From: Acidobacteriota bacterium
GTDB lineage: Bacteria > Acidobacteriota > Terriglobia > Bryobacterales > Bryobacteraceae
Direction: 5' to 3'
Assembly: GCA_017307505.1 (NCBI GenBank)
Contig: JAFKEE010000024.1
Location: 214,966 to 278,965 of the forward strand
Length of the DNA stretch: 64,000 bases
Made by a program: the position numbers and the translations under genes. A model generated the notes under the pieces. That model worked only from the letters and a program-made list of their open reading frames with translations, made no database searches and was not told the origin of the DNA. Below are positions 63,802 through 64,000 of this stretch, in pieces; position 1 is the stretch's first letter; the number at the start of each line of letters is the position of its first letter.

Positions 63802-63848
63802 GTGGCCCCCTCCGCGCTGCGAACCGCGACCGTTAGGGAGCGGGCCAC
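63802..63848. repeat. Structured intergenic repeat-like element
   Basis: GTGGCCC at 63802-63808 pairs with GGGCCAC at 63842-63848, and after one mismatch CTCC pairs with GGAG. The enclosed part contains GCGACCGTTAGGGAGCGGG. I recall near-identical motifs dispersed in acidobacterial intergenic regions, but cannot count copies here. It lies between the GH42 gene and the IS start. Confidence 0.45.
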
Positions 63849-63858
63849 GGACGGTACG

Positions 63859-63903
63859 TTCCGAGGACATAGGTAACAAAACATTCCAAGGACATAGGTA
63901 ACA
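63859..63903 (+). repeat. Two 20-base direct repeats at the edge of an IS
   Basis: 63859-63878 and 63884-63903 are identical except for one base and share GGACATAGGTAACA; the period is 25 bases. They lie directly before the transposase-like frame at 63911 and are probably terminal or subterminal transposase-binding sites. Confidence 0.65.
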
Positions 63904-63910
63904 GTCGGAA

Positions 63911-64000
63911 ATGGAGCTCGGGAGCGTGAAGGGCAGTCCAGCATTGGGTATGCCCTGGAAAGAGGTCCGAGTGGAAGAACAACGACTGTCGATCGTTCAA
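63911..64000 (+). mobile_element. 5' end of an IS481-like insertion sequence (transposase, partial)
   Basis: ATG at 63911 opens a frame that runs to the window end; an in-frame ATG at 63950 begins MPWKEVRVEEQRLSIVQ, which resembles the N-terminus of IS481-family transposases (MPWKE... then an HTH). Two direct repeats stand just upstream. The rest of the element is outside the window, so family and integrity cannot be settled. Confidence 0.6.

Overview
The window is GC-rich bacterial DNA that most resembles an acidobacterium of the Solibacter/Bryobacteraceae group. The signs are a tandem-duplicated orphan ABC permease of the ADOP type (43.4-45.8 kb), a beta-propeller SBBP-repeat secreted protein, an ECF sigma factor paired with a TPR serine/threonine kinase, and many secreted carbohydrate-active proteins. 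This assignment comes from family knowledge; no rRNA is present to confirm it. I saw no tRNA, rRNA or CRISPR array.

Layout. 0-3.5 kb: the end of a secreted repeat protein, then a minus-strand group (recG, rsmD, a secreted lectin-fold protein). 3.8-12.2 kb: a tripartite efflux operon with three membrane-fusion adaptors, one MacB-like permease and a TolC-like channel but no ATPase gene. It ends in an intrinsic terminator whose T-tract touches the mutL start codon. 12.3-15.6 kb: mutL, an isochorismatase-like hydrolase and a PEP-mutase/isocitrate-lyase-like enzyme. 15.6-20 kb, minus strand: thiS, a MerR-type regulator, a C-terminal processing protease and a long-form GMP synthase. 20-33 kb: a complex I operon in the order nuoA-C-D-E-F-G-H-J-K-L-M-N, lacking nuoB and nuoI, with a recognisable sigma-70-type promoter in front and a terminator behind. 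33-39.7 kb: a GH15 enzyme with treZ and treY, i.e. trehalose formation from alpha-glucan. 39.8-47.3 kb: SBBP protein, DUF885 lipoprotein, ADOP permease, HAD phosphatase and a LON-substrate-binding-domain protein. 47.3-54.6 kb: SDR, shikimate kinase, glycerate 2-kinase and the glycine cleavage operon gcvT-H-PA-PB, closed by a terminator. 54.6-60.3 kb, minus strand: ECF sigma factor, Ser/Thr kinase with TPRs and a single-domain globin in tightly coupled order, followed by a secreted GH172/HEAT protein. 60.5-63.7 kb: a TPR protein preceded by a possible leader peptide, then a secreted GH42 enzyme. 63.8-64 kb: a structured repeat and the start of an IS481-like insertion sequence cut by the window edge.

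How the genes work together. The core is housekeeping: respiration, one-carbon metabolism, GMP synthesis and DNA repair. It is interleaved with surface and secretion functions. The least explained units are the ATPase-less efflux operon with large low-complexity inserts in two adaptors, the incomplete nuo operon, and the sigma factor-kinase-globin operon, which looks like a possible haem-dependent signalling module.
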